From Kocuria tytonicola (GTDB taxonomy: Bacteria > Actinomycetota > Actinomycetes > Actinomycetales > Micrococcaceae), in assembly GCF_003687455.1 (NCBI RefSeq), contig NZ_PHOA01000005.1, positions 1 to 49,911 of the forward strand: a DNA stretch of 49,911 bases. Reading direction: 5' to 3'. Of the stretch, positions 19,284-28,696 are shown in pieces. A model generated the notes under the pieces. That model saw only the letters and a program-made list of their open reading frames with translations, was not told the DNA's origin and did not search any database. How positions within the stretch are numbered: position 1 is the first letter of the stretch; each line of letters opens with the position of its first letter. Made by a program: the position numbers and the translations under genes.

Positions 19284-19363
19284 AGACTTGCACAGGTTTC
19301 GACACGCTCAGCGCCGATGCGCTGCGGTCCGTGCTCCGGGGTCCGGAGCAGTCGAGCAAGTCT
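19284..19363 (+). promoter_or_regulatory. Branched RNA fold in the tuf leader
   Basis: The fusA-tuf gap holds an outer helix AGACTTGC (19284-19291) with GCAAGTCT (19356-19363), continued after a 7-base bulge by TCGAC (19299-19303) with GTCGA (19351-19355). It encloses two perfect hairpins: CAGCGC/GCGCTG (19309-19324, loop CGAT) and TGCTCCGG/CCGGAGCA (19332-19350, loop GGT). The result is a three-way junction ending 28 bases before the tuf ATG. The TAGACT at 19283-19288 could instead be a -10 box; using it would remove the left strand of the outer helix. Confidence 0.5.
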
Positions 19364-19391
19364 CACCTCAATGTTCTAGGAGGAACACATC

Positions 19392-20582
19392 ATGGCGAAG
19401 GCCAAGTTCGAGCGCACCAAGCCGCACCTCAACATTGGCACCATCGGCCACGTTGACCACGGCAAGACCACGCTCACGGCTGCGATCTCCAAGGTCCTGG
19501 CCGACAAGTACCCGGACGTCAACGAGCAGCGCGACTTCGGTGCCATCGACTCCGCCCCGGAGGAGAAGCAGCGCGGTATCACGATCAACATCGCGCACAT
19601 CGAGTACCAGACCGACAAGCGCCACTACGCCCACGTGGACGCCCCCGGTCACGCCGACTACGTGAAGAACATGATCACCGGTGCGGCTCAGATGGACGGC
19701 GCGATCCTCGTGGTCGCCGCCACCGACGGCCCCATGGCCCAGACCCGCGAGCACGTGCTGCTCGCCCGCCAGGTGGGCGTTCCCTACCTGCTGGTGGCGC
19801 TGAACAAGTCCGACATGGTGGACGACGAAGAGCTCCTCGACCTCGTCGAGATGGAGGTCCGCGAGCTGCTGTCGGACCAGGGCTTCGACGGTGACAACGC
19901 CCCCGTGGTGCGCGTCTCCGCGCTCAAGGCCCTCGAGGGCGACGCCGAGTGGGTCAAGTCCGTCGAGGACCTCATGGAGGCCGTGGACGAGAACGTGCCG
20001 GACCCCGTCCGCGACACCGACAAGCCCTTCCTCATGCCCATCGAGGACGTCTTCACCATCACCGGTCGCGGCACCGTGGTGACCGGCCGCGCCGAGCGTG
20101 GCACCCTGCCGATCAACTCCGAGGTCGAGATCGTGGGCATCCGCCCCGTGCAGAAGACCACGGTGACCGGCATCGAGATGTTCCACAAGCAGATGGACGA
20201 GGCCATGGCGGGCGAGAACTGCGGTCTGCTGCTCCGCGGTCTCAAGCGTGACGACGTCGAGCGCGGTCAGGTCGTGTGCAAGCCGGGTTCCATCACCCCG
20301 CACACCGACTTCGAGGCGAACGTCTACATCCTGTCCAAGGAAGAGGGCGGGCGTCACAACCCGTTCTACTCGAACTACCGCCCGCAGTTCTACTTCCGCA
20401 CCACGGACGTGACCGGCGTCATCACGCTGCCCGAGGGCACCGAGATGGTCATGCCCGGTGACAACACCGAGATGACGGTGGAGCTCATCCAGCCCATCGC
20501 CATGGAGGACGGCCTCGGCTTCGCCATCCGTGAGGGTGGCCGCACCGTGGGCTCCGGGCGAGTCACCAAGATCATCAAGTAA
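19392..20582 (+). CDS. tuf: Elongation factor Tu
   Basis: EF-Tu delivers aminoacyl-tRNA to the ribosomal A site as a GTP complex. It has 396 residues from ATG 19392, behind AGGAGGAA. The GTPase motifs are GHVDHGKT (19-26), DAPGH (83-87) and NKSD (138-141). Domains 2 and 3 include [14 protein letters not shown] and [10 protein letters not shown]. It is the last gene of the str operon. A 157-base structured gap separates it from fusA and a strong hairpin follows. Only one tuf copy is present here. Confidence 0.98.
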   Translation: MAKAKFERTKPHLNIGTIGHVDHGKTTLTAAISKVLADKYPDVNEQRDFGAIDSAPEEKQRGITINIAHIEYQTDKRHYAHVDAPGHADYVKNMITGAAQMDGAILVVAATDGPMAQTREHVLLARQVGVPYLLVALNKSDMVDDEELLDLVEMEVRELLSDQGFDGDNAPVVRVSALKALEGDAEWVKSVEDLMEAVDENVPDPVRDTDKPFLMPIEDVFTITGRGTVVTGRAERGTLPINSEVEIVGIRPVQKTTVTGIEMFHKQMDEAMAGENCGLLLRGLKRDDVERGQVVCKPGSITPHTDFEANVYILSKEEGGRHNPFYSNYRPQFYFRTTDVTGVITLPEGTEMVMPGDNTEMTVELIQPIAMEDGLGFAIREGGRTVGSGRVTKIIK

Positions 20583-20618
20583 GTCCAGGTGATCGGGTGA
20601 GGCACTGAGCCGCACCAC

Positions 20619-20656
20619 GAAGGCCCCGCGGTCCTGTGGAGGACCGCGGGGCCTTC
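20619..20656 (+). terminator. Hairpin terminator after tuf
   Basis: A perfect 16-bp stem (20619-20634 with 20641-20656) with a TGTGGA loop lies 36 bases after the tuf stop. No T-tract. It closes the str operon. Confidence 0.85.
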
Positions 20657-20706
20657 GCACGTCTCGGCGCTGCGCGGAGCCCTGCTCCGCGCCGCCGGTC
20701 CTCGGT

Positions 20707-20735
20707 TTGCGCGCCACTGCCGTGTCTGGCAGAAT
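20707..20735 (+). promoter_or_regulatory. S10 operon promoter
   Basis: TTGCGC (20707-20712) and CAGAAT (20730-20735) are separated by 17 bases, just after the tuf terminator. The expected leader is about 350 nt. In it I see only a 16-base palindrome at 20952-20967, a weak CCGGA/TCCGG stem near 20980-20997 and the ribosome site; no convincing short gene. Confidence 0.6.
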
Positions 20736-21090
20736 GGTCGCTGTTGTTCGCTCAGCGGCGCGAGTCATCGCGCGCTCTGCACGAACGTCAGGTCCATCGC
20801 GAGAACCGGGTGCGGAGCAGGTGTGCAGCCGAAGCAAACGCAATGCGCCGGCACCACGCGCAACCGCGCCGCGAACAACCATCGTCACCGGTACCAGTTC
20901 ACAGTGTGGACTCGTCCTCGTCGCCTTCCGCGCGACACGCCCGAGTTCGGGTGCCGGGGCCCCGGCAGGGTGAGGAACCCGGATGTCCTTTCCGGATTCA
21001 GTCTGTGCGGGGAGGCGGAGAAGACCGCCGAACACAAAGGAGTCACGGACTCCGTACAGGGAAGTACTTCAGAAAGAGAGTCACGACGCC

Positions 21091-21399
21091 ATGGCGGGAC
21101 AGAAAATCCGCATCCGGCTGAAGTCCTATGACCACGAGGTCATCGACGTCTCGGCCCGGAAGATCGTTGAGACGGTGACGCGCGCAGGCGCCACGGTGGT
21201 GGGACCCGTCCCGCTGCCCACCGAGAAGAATGTGTACTGCGTGATCCGTTCGCCGCACAAGTACAAGGACAGCCGTGAGCACTTCGAGATGCGCACCCAC
21301 AAGCGGCTGATCGACATCATCGACCCCACGCCCAAGGCCGTCGACTCGCTCATGCGTCTCGACCTGCCCGCTGACGTGAACATCGAAATCAAGCTGTAA
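21091..21399 (+). CDS. rpsJ: 30S ribosomal protein S10
   Basis: S10 binds the 30S head and also joins NusB in antitermination complexes. The start is ATG 21091, giving [19 protein letters not shown] and 102 residues, the normal length. The in-frame extension from 20983 lies in the leader and lacks similarity to the family. AGAAAGAGAG is the likely ribosome site. The tRNA-loop region [26 protein letters not shown] is typical. It is the first gene of an eleven-gene S10 operon that runs to rpsQ. Confidence 0.98.
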
Positions 21400-21415
21400 A
21401 AAGGATCGCATCCCA

Positions 21416-22072
21416 ATGACTACCACTTTCGAACGCCAGGTGAAGGGCCTGCTGGGCATCAAGCTCGGCATGACCCAGGTCTGGGACGAGAACGGGAAGT
21501 TCGTGCCGGTGACCGTGGTCAAGGCCGACTCCAACGTCGTGACGCAGCTGCGCAATGAGGACAGGGACGGCTACAACGCCGTTCAGATCGGCTTCGGTGC
21601 GATCGATCCCCGTAAGGTGACCAAGCCCCTGGCCGGTCACTTCGCCGCCGCAGGCGTGACGCCCCGCCGCCACGTCGTCGAACTGCGCACTTCCGACGCC
21701 GCCAGCTACGAGCTCGGGCAGGAGCTGTCCGTCGAGCTCTTCGAGTCCGGCGCCAAGGTCGACGTCGTCGGCACCACCAAGGGCAAGGGCACTGCCGGCG
21801 TCATGAAGCGTCACGGCTTCTCCGGCGTGGGCGCCTCCCACGGTGCGCACAAGAACCACCGCAAGCCGGGTTCCATCGGCGGCGCGTCGTACCCCGCTCG
21901 CGTGTTCAAGGGCATGCGCATGGCCGGGCGGATGGGCAACGCCCGTCACACCACTATGAACCTGACCGTGCACGCGGTTGACGCCGAGAACTCCCTGCTG
22001 CTCATCAAGGGCGCCCTGCCGGGCCCCAAGGGTTCGGTCGTCCTCGTCCGTTCCACCGTGAAGGGAGCTTGA
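21416..22072 (+). CDS. rplC: 50S ribosomal protein L3
   Basis: L3 is an early assembly protein of the 50S subunit and reaches toward the peptidyl transferase centre. It has 218 residues from ATG 21416, 16 bases after rpsJ, with AAAAGGA as ribosome site. [17 protein letters not shown] opens the protein. [23 protein letters not shown] and GRMGNARHT are the conserved central loops. Its stop lies 5 bases before the rplD ATG. Confidence 0.98.
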   Translation: MTTTFERQVKGLLGIKLGMTQVWDENGKFVPVTVVKADSNVVTQLRNEDRDGYNAVQIGFGAIDPRKVTKPLAGHFAAAGVTPRRHVVELRTSDAASYELGQELSVELFESGAKVDVVGTTKGKGTAGVMKRHGFSGVGASHGAHKNHRKPGSIGGASYPARVFKGMRMAGRMGNARHTTMNLTVHAVDAENSLLLIKGALPGPKGSVVLVRSTVKGA

Positions 22073-22077
22073 TACCC

Positions 22078-22698
22078 ATGGCAACTGAAACCGTCAACGT
22101 CGAGCTGCCCGCTGAGATCTTCGACGCACAGACCAACGTGGCGCTGCTGCACCAGGTCGTCGTCGCGCAGCTGGCCGCCGCCCGACAGGGCACGCACAAG
22201 ACCAAGACCCGCGCCGAGGTCTCCGGCGCAGGCCGCAAGCCGTTCAAGCAGAAGGGCACCGGCCGGGCTCGTCAGGGCTCCATCCGTGCTCCTCACATGA
22301 CCGGTGGTGGCGTGGTGCACGGCCCCACGCCGCGTGACTACTCCCAGCGCACGCCCAAGAAGATGAAGGCCGCCGCCCTGCGCGGTGCCCTCTCCGACCG
22401 GGCACGCAACGGCCGCATCCACGTGGTCGCTGAGCTGGGCGGCGCGCAGCCGTCCACGAAGGCCGCCAAGGAGGCGCTGCGTTCGATCTCCGAGCGCAAG
22501 AACCTGCTGGTCGTGCTGGCCCGTGGCGAGGACAACGCCGCTCTGTCCGTGCGCAACCTGGTCAACGTGCACGCCGTGTACGCGGACCAGCTCAACACGT
22601 ACGACGTGCTGGTCTCGGACGACGTGGTCTTCACCCAGGCCGCCTACGAGTCGTTCGTCGCAGCCGCGTCCGGTAGCAAGCAGGAGGACGCCAAGTGA
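22078..22698 (+). CDS. rplD: 50S ribosomal protein L4
   Basis: L4 lines the exit tunnel and in E. coli also autoregulates the S10 operon. ATG 22078 ([15 protein letters not shown]) is chosen over a TTG three codons upstream because GGGAGC is correctly spaced from it. It has 206 residues. The tunnel loop region [20 protein letters not shown] is intact, as is [13 protein letters not shown]. The rplW start overlaps its stop by four bases. Confidence 0.97.
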   Translation: MATETVNVELPAEIFDAQTNVALLHQVVVAQLAAARQGTHKTKTRAEVSGAGRKPFKQKGTGRARQGSIRAPHMTGGGVVHGPTPRDYSQRTPKKMKAAALRGALSDRARNGRIHVVAELGGAQPSTKAAKEALRSISERKNLLVVLARGEDNAALSVRNLVNVHAVYADQLNTYDVLVSDDVVFTQAAYESFVAAASGSKQEDAK

Positions 22699-23000
22699 GC
22701 GCCATCTACAACAAGGACCCGCGCGACGTCATCATCCGTCCCGTGGTCTCCGAGAAGTCCTACGGCCTGATCGACGAGGGCAAGTACACCTTCCAGGTGG
22801 ACCCCTCGGCGAACAAGACCGAGATCAAGTACGCGATCGAGCACATCTTCGGTGTGAAGGTTGCGTCCATCAACACCCTCAACCGTCCCGGCAAGCGCAA
22901 GCGCACTCGCTTCGGCTGGGGACAGCGAAAGGCCACCAAGCGTGCCGTCGTGTCCCTTCGGGAAGGCTCCATCGACATCTTCGGCGGTCCGCTCTCCTGA
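22695..23000 (+). CDS. rplW: 50S ribosomal protein L23
   Basis: L23 sits at the tunnel exit and docks trigger factor and SRP. It has 101 residues from GTG 22695, which overlaps the rplD stop (GTGA) with GCAAGCAGGAGG upstream. [16 protein letters not shown] opens the protein. The loop [24 protein letters not shown] is typical of the tunnel extension. Confidence 0.97.
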   Translation: MSAIYNKDPRDVIIRPVVSEKSYGLIDEGKYTFQVDPSANKTEIKYAIEHIFGVKVASINTLNRPGKRKRTRFGWGQRKATKRAVVSLREGSIDIFGGPLS

Positions 23001-23031
23001 GCGGAGACCACTTTAACGAGGAACTCAAAAC

Positions 23032-23871
23032 ATGGCTATCCGTAAGCACAAGCCGACAACCCCGGGCCGTCGTGGCTCGTCGGTTGCGGACTTCGTAGAA
23101 ATCACGCGCACCACGCCCGAGAAGTCCCTGGTGCGTCCGCTGCCCAAGAAGGGTGGACGCAACAACACCGGTCGCATCACCACCCGTCACAAGGGCGGTG
23201 GGCACAAGCGCCAGTACCGCGTGATCGACTTCCGCCGTCACGACAAGGACGGCGTGGACGCCAAGGTCGCGCACATCGAGTACGACCCGAACCGCACGGC
23301 TCGCATCGCGCTGCTGCACTACGTGGACGGCACGAAGCGCTACATCATCGCGCCGAACCGTCTGAAGCAGGGCGACGTCGTGGAGTCCGGCCCCAACGCG
23401 GACATCAAGCCGGGCAACAACCTGCCGCTGCGCAACATCCCGGTGGGCACCGTGCTGCACGCCGTGGAGCTGCGTCCCGGTGGGGGAGCGAAGCTCGCCC
23501 GTTCCGCCGGCGCCTCCGTGCAGCTGGTGGCCCGTGAGGGCAAGTACGGCCAGCTGCGCCTGCCCTCCGGCGAGATCCGCAACGTGGACGTGCGCTGCCG
23601 CGCCACCATCGGCGAGGTCGGCAACGCCGAGCAGTCGAACATCAACTGGGGCAAGGCCGGTCGCAACCGCTGGAAGGGCATCCGCCCGACCGTCCGCGGT
23701 GTCGTGATGAACCCCGTGGACCACCCCCACGGCGGTGGCGAGGGCAAGACCTCCGGTGGTCGTCACCCGGTCAACCCCAACGGCAAGCCCGAGGGACGCA
23801 CCCGTCGCCCCAACAAGGAAAGCGACAAGCTCATCGTGCGTCGTCGTCGTACCGGCAAGAACAAGCGCTAA
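23032..23871 (+). CDS. rplB: 50S ribosomal protein L2
   Basis: L2 is a primary 23S-binding protein needed for subunit joining and peptidyl transferase assembly. It has 279 residues from ATG 23032, with AACGAGGAAC upstream. [18 protein letters not shown], the RNA-binding GGGHKRQYR and the C-terminal [15 protein letters not shown] with its conserved histidine are all present. The rest of the protein is standard. rpsS follows after 12 bases. Confidence 0.98.
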   Translation: MAIRKHKPTTPGRRGSSVADFVEITRTTPEKSLVRPLPKKGGRNNTGRITTRHKGGGHKRQYRVIDFRRHDKDGVDAKVAHIEYDPNRTARIALLHYVDGTKRYIIAPNRLKQGDVVESGPNADIKPGNNLPLRNIPVGTVLHAVELRPGGGAKLARSAGASVQLVAREGKYGQLRLPSGEIRNVDVRCRATIGEVGNAEQSNINWGKAGRNRWKGIRPTVRGVVMNPVDHPHGGGEGKTSGGRHPVNPNGKPEGRTRRPNKESDKLIVRRRRTGKNKR

Positions 23872-23883
23872 GGAGCCTGACTA

Positions 23884-24165
23884 ATGCCACGCAGCCTCAA
23901 GAAGGGCCCTTTCGTTGATCAGCACCTCTTCGTGAAGGTCGCCAAGGAGAACGAGAAGGGCACCAAGAACGTCATCAAGACGTGGTCCCGCCGCTCGATG
24001 ATCGTCCCCGACATGCTCGGCCACACGATCGCCGTGCACGACGGACGCAAGCATGTTCCCGTGTTCATCACGGAGTCGATGGTCGGTCACAAGCTCGGCG
24101 AATTCGCTCCCACCCGCACGTTCCGCGGCCATGTGAAGGACGACAAGAAGGGCAAGCGTCGCTGA
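23884..24165 (+). CDS. rpsS: 30S ribosomal protein S19
   Basis: S19 pairs with S13 in the 30S head and contacts the A-site tRNA. It has 93 residues from ATG 23884, with AAGGAG upstream. [37 protein letters not shown] and [12 protein letters not shown] are the family hallmarks. A 53-base gap leads to rplV. Confidence 0.98.
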   Translation: MPRSLKKGPFVDQHLFVKVAKENEKGTKNVIKTWSRRSMIVPDMLGHTIAVHDGRKHVPVFITESMVGHKLGEFAPTRTFRGHVKDDKKGKRR

Positions 24166-24218
24166 CCCTCCGGGGTGAGCACGCTGCACTTCTTCGACAA
24201 GACGAGAGAAGGAAAGCA

Positions 24219-24584
24219 ATGGAAGCCAAGGCATCTGCGCGCTACATCCGCGTGACGCCTATGAAGGCCCGGCGCGTCGTCAACCTGATTCGTGGCCAGC
24301 AGGCGAATGAGGCATTGGCGATTCTGAAGTTTGCCCCCCAGGCAGCTTCCGAGCCGGTGTTCAAGGTTCTCGAGTCCGCCGTGGCGAACGCCCGGCAGAA
24401 GGCCGACCGCGAGGGTCTCGCGTTCAAGCCGGAAGACCTCGTGGTCTCCGCGGCCTTCGTGGACGAAGGACCGACCATGAAGCGGTTCCAGCCGCGTGCC
24501 CAGGGCCGTGCGTACCGCATCAACAAGCGCACGAGCCACGTGACCGTGGTCGTGGCGACCCCGGAGAAGGAGGAGGTCCGCTAA
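24219..24584 (+). CDS. rplV: 50S ribosomal protein L22
   Basis: L22 lines the exit tunnel and its loop forms part of the macrolide-binding constriction. ATG 24219 is chosen ([21 protein letters not shown]), with GAGAAGGAAAG upstream; the longer reading overlaps rpsS. It has 121 residues. The tunnel loop [21 protein letters not shown] has no obvious resistance insertion. rpsC starts directly after its stop codon. Confidence 0.97.
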   Translation: MEAKASARYIRVTPMKARRVVNLIRGQQANEALAILKFAPQAASEPVFKVLESAVANARQKADREGLAFKPEDLVVSAAFVDEGPTMKRFQPRAQGRAYRINKRTSHVTVVVATPEKEEVR

Positions 24585-25412
24585 GTGGGACAGAAAATCA
24601 ACCCCAACGGATTCCGTCTGGGCATCACCACCGACCACGTCTCGCACTGGTACGCCGACTCCAACCAGCCGGGTCAGCGCTACAAGGACTACATCCGCGA
24701 GGACGTCAAGATCCGCGAGCTCATGTCCAAGGGCATGGACCGCGCCGGCATCTCCAAGGTCGAGATCGAGCGCACCCGTGACCGGGTCCGCGTGGACATC
24801 CACACGGCCCGCCCGGGCATCGTGATCGGCCGCCGCGGCGCCGAGGCGGACCGCATCCGCGGCGAGCTCGAGAAGCTCACCGGCAAGCAGATCCAGCTGA
24901 ACATCCTCGAGGTCAAGAACCCCGAGATCGACGCGCAGCTGGTTGCCCAGGGTGTCGCCGAGCAGCTGGCCTCCCGTGTCGCGTTCCGTCGCGCCATGAA
25001 GAAGGCCATCCAGTCCGCGCAGCGGGCTGGTGCCAAGGGCATCCGCATCCAGTGCGCCGGCCGTCTGGGCGGCGCGGAGATGTCCCGTTCGGAGTTCTAC
25101 CGCGAAGGCCGTGTGCCCCTGCACACCCTGCGCGCGAACATCGACTACGGCTTCTTCGAGGCGAAGACCACCTTCGGCCGCATCGGTGTGAAGGTCTGGA
25201 TCTACAAGGGTGACCTGACCGACAAGGAACTCGCCGCCCAGCAGGCTGCTGCTCCGTCCTCGCGCGGACGCAACGACCGTCGCGGCGGTGGCGAGCGGCG
25301 TCGTCGCCCGAATGACCGTAACGACCGTGGCGGGCGCCGTGAGCGCGACTCCGCCGCAGCCCCGCAGCAGAACACCGCTGCGGAGGCGCCCAACGCAGAG
25401 GGTGGTAAGTAA
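24585..25412 (+). CDS. rpsC: 30S ribosomal protein S3 with Arg/Gly-rich tail
   Basis: S3 forms part of the mRNA entry pore and, with S4 and S5, helps unwind mRNA. GTG 24585 abuts the rplV stop, with GGAGGAGG upstream. It has 275 residues. The KH domain shows GRRG at 82-85 and the C-terminal domain carries [13 protein letters not shown]-like residues near 158-170. From about 220 a tail rich in Arg, Gly, Asn and Asp ([27 protein letters not shown]) is followed by an Ala/Glu end. Such tails occur in other actinobacteria. The stop overlaps rplP by one base. Confidence 0.97.
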
Positions 25413-25828
25413 TGCTCATCCCACGTCGTGTGAAGTTCCGCAAGCAGCACCACCCGCGTCGTCGCGGGCAGGCCAAGGGCGGAACCCAGGTCACCTTCGG
25501 TGAGTGGGGCATCCAGGCGATGAGCCCGGCCTACGTGACGAACCGTCAGATCGAGGCCGCTCGTATCGCCATGACCCGCCACATCAAGCGTGGCGGCAAG
25601 GTCTGGATCAACATCTACCCGGACCGTCCCCTGACCAAGAAGCCCGCCGAGACCCGCATGGGCTCCGGCAAGGGTTCCCCCGAGTGGTGGATCGCCAACG
25701 TCAAGCCCGGACGCGTCATGTTCGAGATCTCGGGCGTGAGCGAGGACGTGGCCCGTGAGGCGCTGCGCCTGGCAATCCACAAGCTCCCGATGAAGGCACG
25801 CATCGTGCGTCGCGAAGGCGGTGAATGA
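25412..25828 (+). CDS. rplP: 50S ribosomal protein L16
   Basis: L16 organises the A-site region of the 50S subunit and contacts the tRNA elbow. It has 138 residues from ATG 25412, overlapping the rpsC TAA, with GAGGGTGG upstream. [19 protein letters not shown], the loop [22 protein letters not shown] and the arginine region targeted by ycfD-type hydroxylases in other bacteria are present. Confidence 0.98.
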
Positions 25829-25831
25829 TCA

Positions 25832-26128
25832 ATGGCTATTGGATCCAAGGATCTGAACATGGACAACCTTGCGGCTCTTGACACCGGTGCCCTCACCGAC
25901 CAGCTGCGCAAGTCCAAGGAAGAGCTGTTCAACCTGCGCTTCCAGGCTGCAACCGGGCAGCTCGAGAGCAACGGCCGCCTCAAGTCCGTGAAGCGTGACA
26001 TCGCCCGGATCTACACCGTCCTGCGGGAGCGCGAGCTCGGCATCCGCGAGGACGTGGCGCCGGCTGCCGCGAAGACCGAGAAGAAGGCCTCGAAGAAGGC
26101 TGCCAAGTCTGAGGATGATGCCAAGTGA
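25832..26128 (+). CDS. rpmC: 50S ribosomal protein L29 with charged tail
   Basis: L29 sits beside L23 at the tunnel exit. It reads 98 residues from ATG 25832, with GAAGGCGG upstream, longer than the 65-70 of many bacteria. The core [21 protein letters not shown] and [20 protein letters not shown] is standard. From about residue 75 a Lys/Ala tail ([18 protein letters not shown]) extends the protein. The rpsQ start overlaps its stop by four bases. An ATG nine codons in is possible but has no better ribosome site. Confidence 0.95.
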   Translation: MAIGSKDLNMDNLAALDTGALTDQLRKSKEELFNLRFQAATGQLESNGRLKSVKRDIARIYTVLRERELGIREDVAPAAAKTEKKASKKAAKSEDDAK

Positions 26129-26412
26129 GCGAGCAGGTCAACAACGAAACGGCCGCGGCCGAGCGCGGTGACCGCAAGTCCCGCCAGGGCTACGTGGTCT
26201 CCGACAAGATGGACAAGACCGTGGTGGTCCAGGTCGAGGACCGCGTCAAGCACGCGCTCTACGGCAAGGTCCTGCGCAAGTCCAAGCGCGTGAAGGCCCA
26301 CGACGAGCAGAACTCCTGCGGCGTCGGCGACCTCGTGCGCATCGTCGAGACCCGTCCGCTGTCCGCCAGCAAGAACTGGCGGATCGTGGAGATCATCGAG
26401 AAGGCCAAGTAG
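26125..26412 (+). CDS. rpsQ: 30S ribosomal protein S17
   Basis: S17 is an early-binding protein of the 30S body. It has 95 residues from GTG 26125, overlapping the rpmC stop. A short charged leader precedes [22 protein letters not shown], and [24 protein letters not shown] closes the fold. It is the last gene of the S10 operon, followed by a strong hairpin. Confidence 0.97.
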   Translation: MSEQVNNETAAAERGDRKSRQGYVVSDKMDKTVVVQVEDRVKHALYGKVLRKSKRVKAHDEQNSCGVGDLVRIVETRPLSASKNWRIVEIIEKAK

Positions 26413-26437
26413 GCCCTTCCCGATCGGGTTCGTCCCC

Positions 26438-26472
26438 GCAGCCCCCGTCCGGCACAGCCGGGCGGGGGCTGC
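26438..26472 (+). terminator. Hairpin terminator after rpsQ
   Basis: A 15-bp stem (26438-26452 with 26458-26472, one G-U pair) and a five-base loop lie 26 bases after rpsQ. It ends the S10 operon ahead of a separate spc promoter. Confidence 0.8.
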
Positions 26473-26496
26473 TGCGCGTCCGCGTCCACTCTGCGG

Positions 26497-26526
26497 TTGG
26501 AGTTCGGACCGCGGATGCGGTAGATT
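26497..26526 (+). promoter_or_regulatory. spc operon promoter
   Basis: TTGGAG (26497-26502) and TAGATT (26521-26526) are 18 bases apart, directly after the S10 terminator. The spc genes would thus have their own start with a leader of about 380 nt. Confidence 0.6.
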
Positions 26527-26534
26527 GGGCCGGT

Positions 26535-26655
26535 ACGCGTGTCGTCACACGTGTGCCCATCTGGCTTCGACCCTGCTGAGCCGGAATCCACGACCGGCGT
26601 CCCCGCCCTTCCGGGGCGCGACGTCCGGCGGCAAGTGCCGCGGTCCGCCGCGGCA
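26535..26655 (+). promoter_or_regulatory. Structured part of the spc leader
   Basis: An 8-bp hairpin at 26535-26542 with 26547-26554 (loop CGTC, one G-U) sits at the expected 5' end of the transcript. A second, TGCCGCGG/CCGCGGCA with loop TCCG, lies at 26636-26655. The rest, to the rplN start at 26915, shows no gene I can support; open frames there lack a ribosome site and known protein features. Confidence 0.4.
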
Positions 26656-26914
26656 GGCGTCACACCAGACCGGTGCGACCGCTGCGAGAACTTGTTCGTT
26701 GATTCTGCACTCAGCCACGAATCCGAGCAGGGCAGCACGGCGAGTCACCTCGCCCACACGTTCGACCACCGCGTGCAAACTGCGTGCAGCGCCCCGGGCC
26801 CCTCCTACGGCCTCGGGGGAGACCGTGGCACGCAGAGTTCACACGACCACCGTTCCGCAAGGCTCGACATTCAGCAGGTTTGGATGAGAACCGGCGCGAC
26901 GACAGGAGTATTCA

Positions 26915-27283
26915 GTGATTCAGCAGGAATCGCGGCTGCGGGTTGCCGACAACACGGGTGCGAAGGAAATTCTCACCATCCGTGTGCTCGGTGGATCCGG
27001 ACGCCGCTACGCAGGCATTGGCGACGTCATCGTCGCCACCGTCAAGGACGCCATCCCCGGCGGCAACGTCAAGAAGGGCGACGTGGTCAAGGCGGTTGTG
27101 GTCCGTACCAAGAAGCAGAGGCGCCGTCCCGACGGTTCCTACATCCGTTTCGACGAGAACGCCGCAGTGATCTTGAAGAACGACGGGGACCCCCGCGGCA
27201 CGCGCATCTTCGGCCCCGTGGGCCGCGAGCTGCGCGACAAGAAGTTCATGAAGATCGTCTCGCTGGCTCCGGAGGTGCTCTGA
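26915..27283 (+). CDS. rplN: 50S ribosomal protein L14
   Basis: L14 lies at the subunit interface and binds the silencing factor RsfS in other bacteria. It has 122 residues from GTG 26915 ([18 protein letters not shown]), with ACAGGAG upstream. [19 protein letters not shown] and [17 protein letters not shown] are typical. It is first in the spc operon. rplX begins after two bases. Confidence 0.98.
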   Translation: MIQQESRLRVADNTGAKEILTIRVLGGSGRRYAGIGDVIVATVKDAIPGGNVKKGDVVKAVVVRTKKQRRRPDGSYIRFDENAAVILKNDGDPRGTRIFGPVGRELRDKKFMKIVSLAPEVL

Positions 27284-27284
27284 C

Positions 27285-27623
27285 ATGGCTAAATTCAAGA
27301 TCAAGACCGGCGACCTCGTACAGGTCATCACCGGCAAGAACAAGGGCGAGCAGGGCAAGGTCCTGCGCGTGATCACCGAGACCTCCCGCGTGGTGGTCGA
27401 GGGTGTGAACGTGGTGACCAAGCACAAGCGCGCCAATGCCCAGGGCGAAGCCGGCGGCCTCGTCAAGTCCGAGGCTCCCATCCACATCTCCAACGTGATG
27501 CTCGTGGACCCGGAGACCGGCAAGCCGACCCGTGTGGGCTACCGCACCGAGACCGTGGAGCGCGACGGCAAGCAGAAGACCGTCCGCGTCCGCGTGTCCA
27601 AGAGCACCGGCAAGGATCTGTGA
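27285..27623 (+). CDS. rplX: 50S ribosomal protein L24
   Basis: L24 starts 50S assembly and lies near the tunnel exit. It has 112 residues from ATG 27285, with GGAGGTG inside the end of rplN as ribosome site. The KOW motif region [25 protein letters not shown] is clear, followed by [19 protein letters not shown]. The rplE ATG overlaps its stop by one base. Confidence 0.97.
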   Translation: MAKFKIKTGDLVQVITGKNKGEQGKVLRVITETSRVVVEGVNVVTKHKRANAQGEAGGLVKSEAPIHISNVMLVDPETGKPTRVGYRTETVERDGKQKTVRVRVSKSTGKDL

Positions 27624-28192
27624 TGAGCGAAACGACCGAAACCAAGTTCACCCCCCGGTTCAAGACCAAGTACCAGGAGACCGTTGCTCCGGCTCTGCAG
27701 GAGCAGTTCGGCTACGCGAACGTCATGCAGATGCCCCGCGTGGTCAAGGTCGTGGTCAACATGGGTCTGGGCGAGGCGGCCAAGGATTCCAAGCTGGTGG
27801 ACAACGCCATCAAGGACCTCACCGCCATCACCGGCCAGAAGCCCGTGGTCAACCGTGCCAAGAAGTCCATCGCGCAGTTCAAGCTGCGTGAAGGCATGCC
27901 CATCGGCGCGCACGTCACCATGCGCGGCGACCGCATGTGGGAGTTCCTCGACCGCCTGGTCACGCTCGCGCTGCCGCGCATCCGTGACTTCCGCGGCCTG
28001 TCGGACCGCCACTTCGACGGCAACGGCAACTACACGTTCGGTCTGACCGAGCAGTCGATGTTCCACGAGATCGATCAGGACAAGATCGACCGCGTGCGCG
28101 GCATGGACATCACCGTGGTCACGTCCGCGAAGAACGACGACGAGGGCCGCGCGCTGCTGAAGGCGCTCGGTTTCCCGTTCAAGACCAACTAA
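27623..28192 (+). CDS. rplE: 50S ribosomal protein L5
   Basis: L5 binds 5S rRNA and the P-site tRNA elbow. ATG 27623 overlaps the rplX stop; a GTG one codon earlier is possible. It has 189 residues. [48 protein letters not shown] and the C-terminal [21 protein letters not shown] are the family markers. The next gene is rpsH; the usual S14 gene is missing here. Confidence 0.97.
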   Translation: MSETTETKFTPRFKTKYQETVAPALQEQFGYANVMQMPRVVKVVVNMGLGEAAKDSKLVDNAIKDLTAITGQKPVVNRAKKSIAQFKLREGMPIGAHVTMRGDRMWEFLDRLVTLALPRIRDFRGLSDRHFDGNGNYTFGLTEQSMFHEIDQDKIDRVRGMDITVVTSAKNDDEGRALLKALGFPFKTN

Positions 28193-28266
28193 TTCCATCG
28201 ACGCCAGAAGGTCCCTGCGGGCTGCAACCGGCAGGGAAACCGTGGCGAGGAAGGGCTGAAGCCCAC

Positions 28267-28665
28267 ATGACAATGACAGATCCCGTCGCAGACATGCTGA
28301 CGCGTCTGCGCAACGCGAACTCCGCCTACCACGACACCGTGAGCATGCCCTACTCCAAGCTCAAGGCTCGTATCGCGGAGATCCTCAAGGCCGAGGGCTA
28401 CATCGCGGACTGGTCCGAGGAGCCCGCACGGGTCGGCAAGACGCTGACCCTGCAGCTCAAGTTCGGCTCCAACCGTGAGCGCTCCATCGCCGGTGTTCGC
28501 CGCATCTCCAAGCCGGGTCTGCGCGTGTACGCGAAGTCCACGAATCTCCCCCGGGTGTTCGGTGGTCTCGGCATCGCGATCCTGTCCACCTCCTCCGGGC
28601 TGCTGACTGACAAGCAGGCCGGCAAGAAGGGCGTGGGCGGGGAAGTCCTCGCGTACGTCTGGTAA
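28267..28665 (+). CDS. rpsH: 30S ribosomal protein S8
   Basis: S8 binds the central domain of 16S rRNA and in E. coli represses the spc operon at the L5 gene. It has 132 residues from ATG 28267; a second ATG two codons later is equally possible. [18 protein letters not shown] and the C-terminal [26 protein letters not shown] are typical. A 74-base gap with a 7-bp hairpin (28212-28218 with 28231-28237) precedes it. Confidence 0.97.
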   Translation: MTMTDPVADMLTRLRNANSAYHDTVSMPYSKLKARIAEILKAEGYIADWSEEPARVGKTLTLQLKFGSNRERSIAGVRRISKPGLRVYAKSTNLPRVFGGLGIAILSTSSGLLTDKQAGKKGVGGEVLAYVW

Positions 28666-28696
28666 TCGGTAGCACAGAAGAAGAAAGGAAGAAGAC

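Noticed and set aside
16025-21055. CGGACTCCGT shared by the rpsL leader (16025-16034) and S10 leader (21046-21055)
   Set aside because: A single shared 10-mer between two leaders of this length and GC content can easily be chance.
26525-26887. Possible small genes in the spc leader
   Set aside because: Several frames are open, but none has a ribosome site or recognisable protein sequence.
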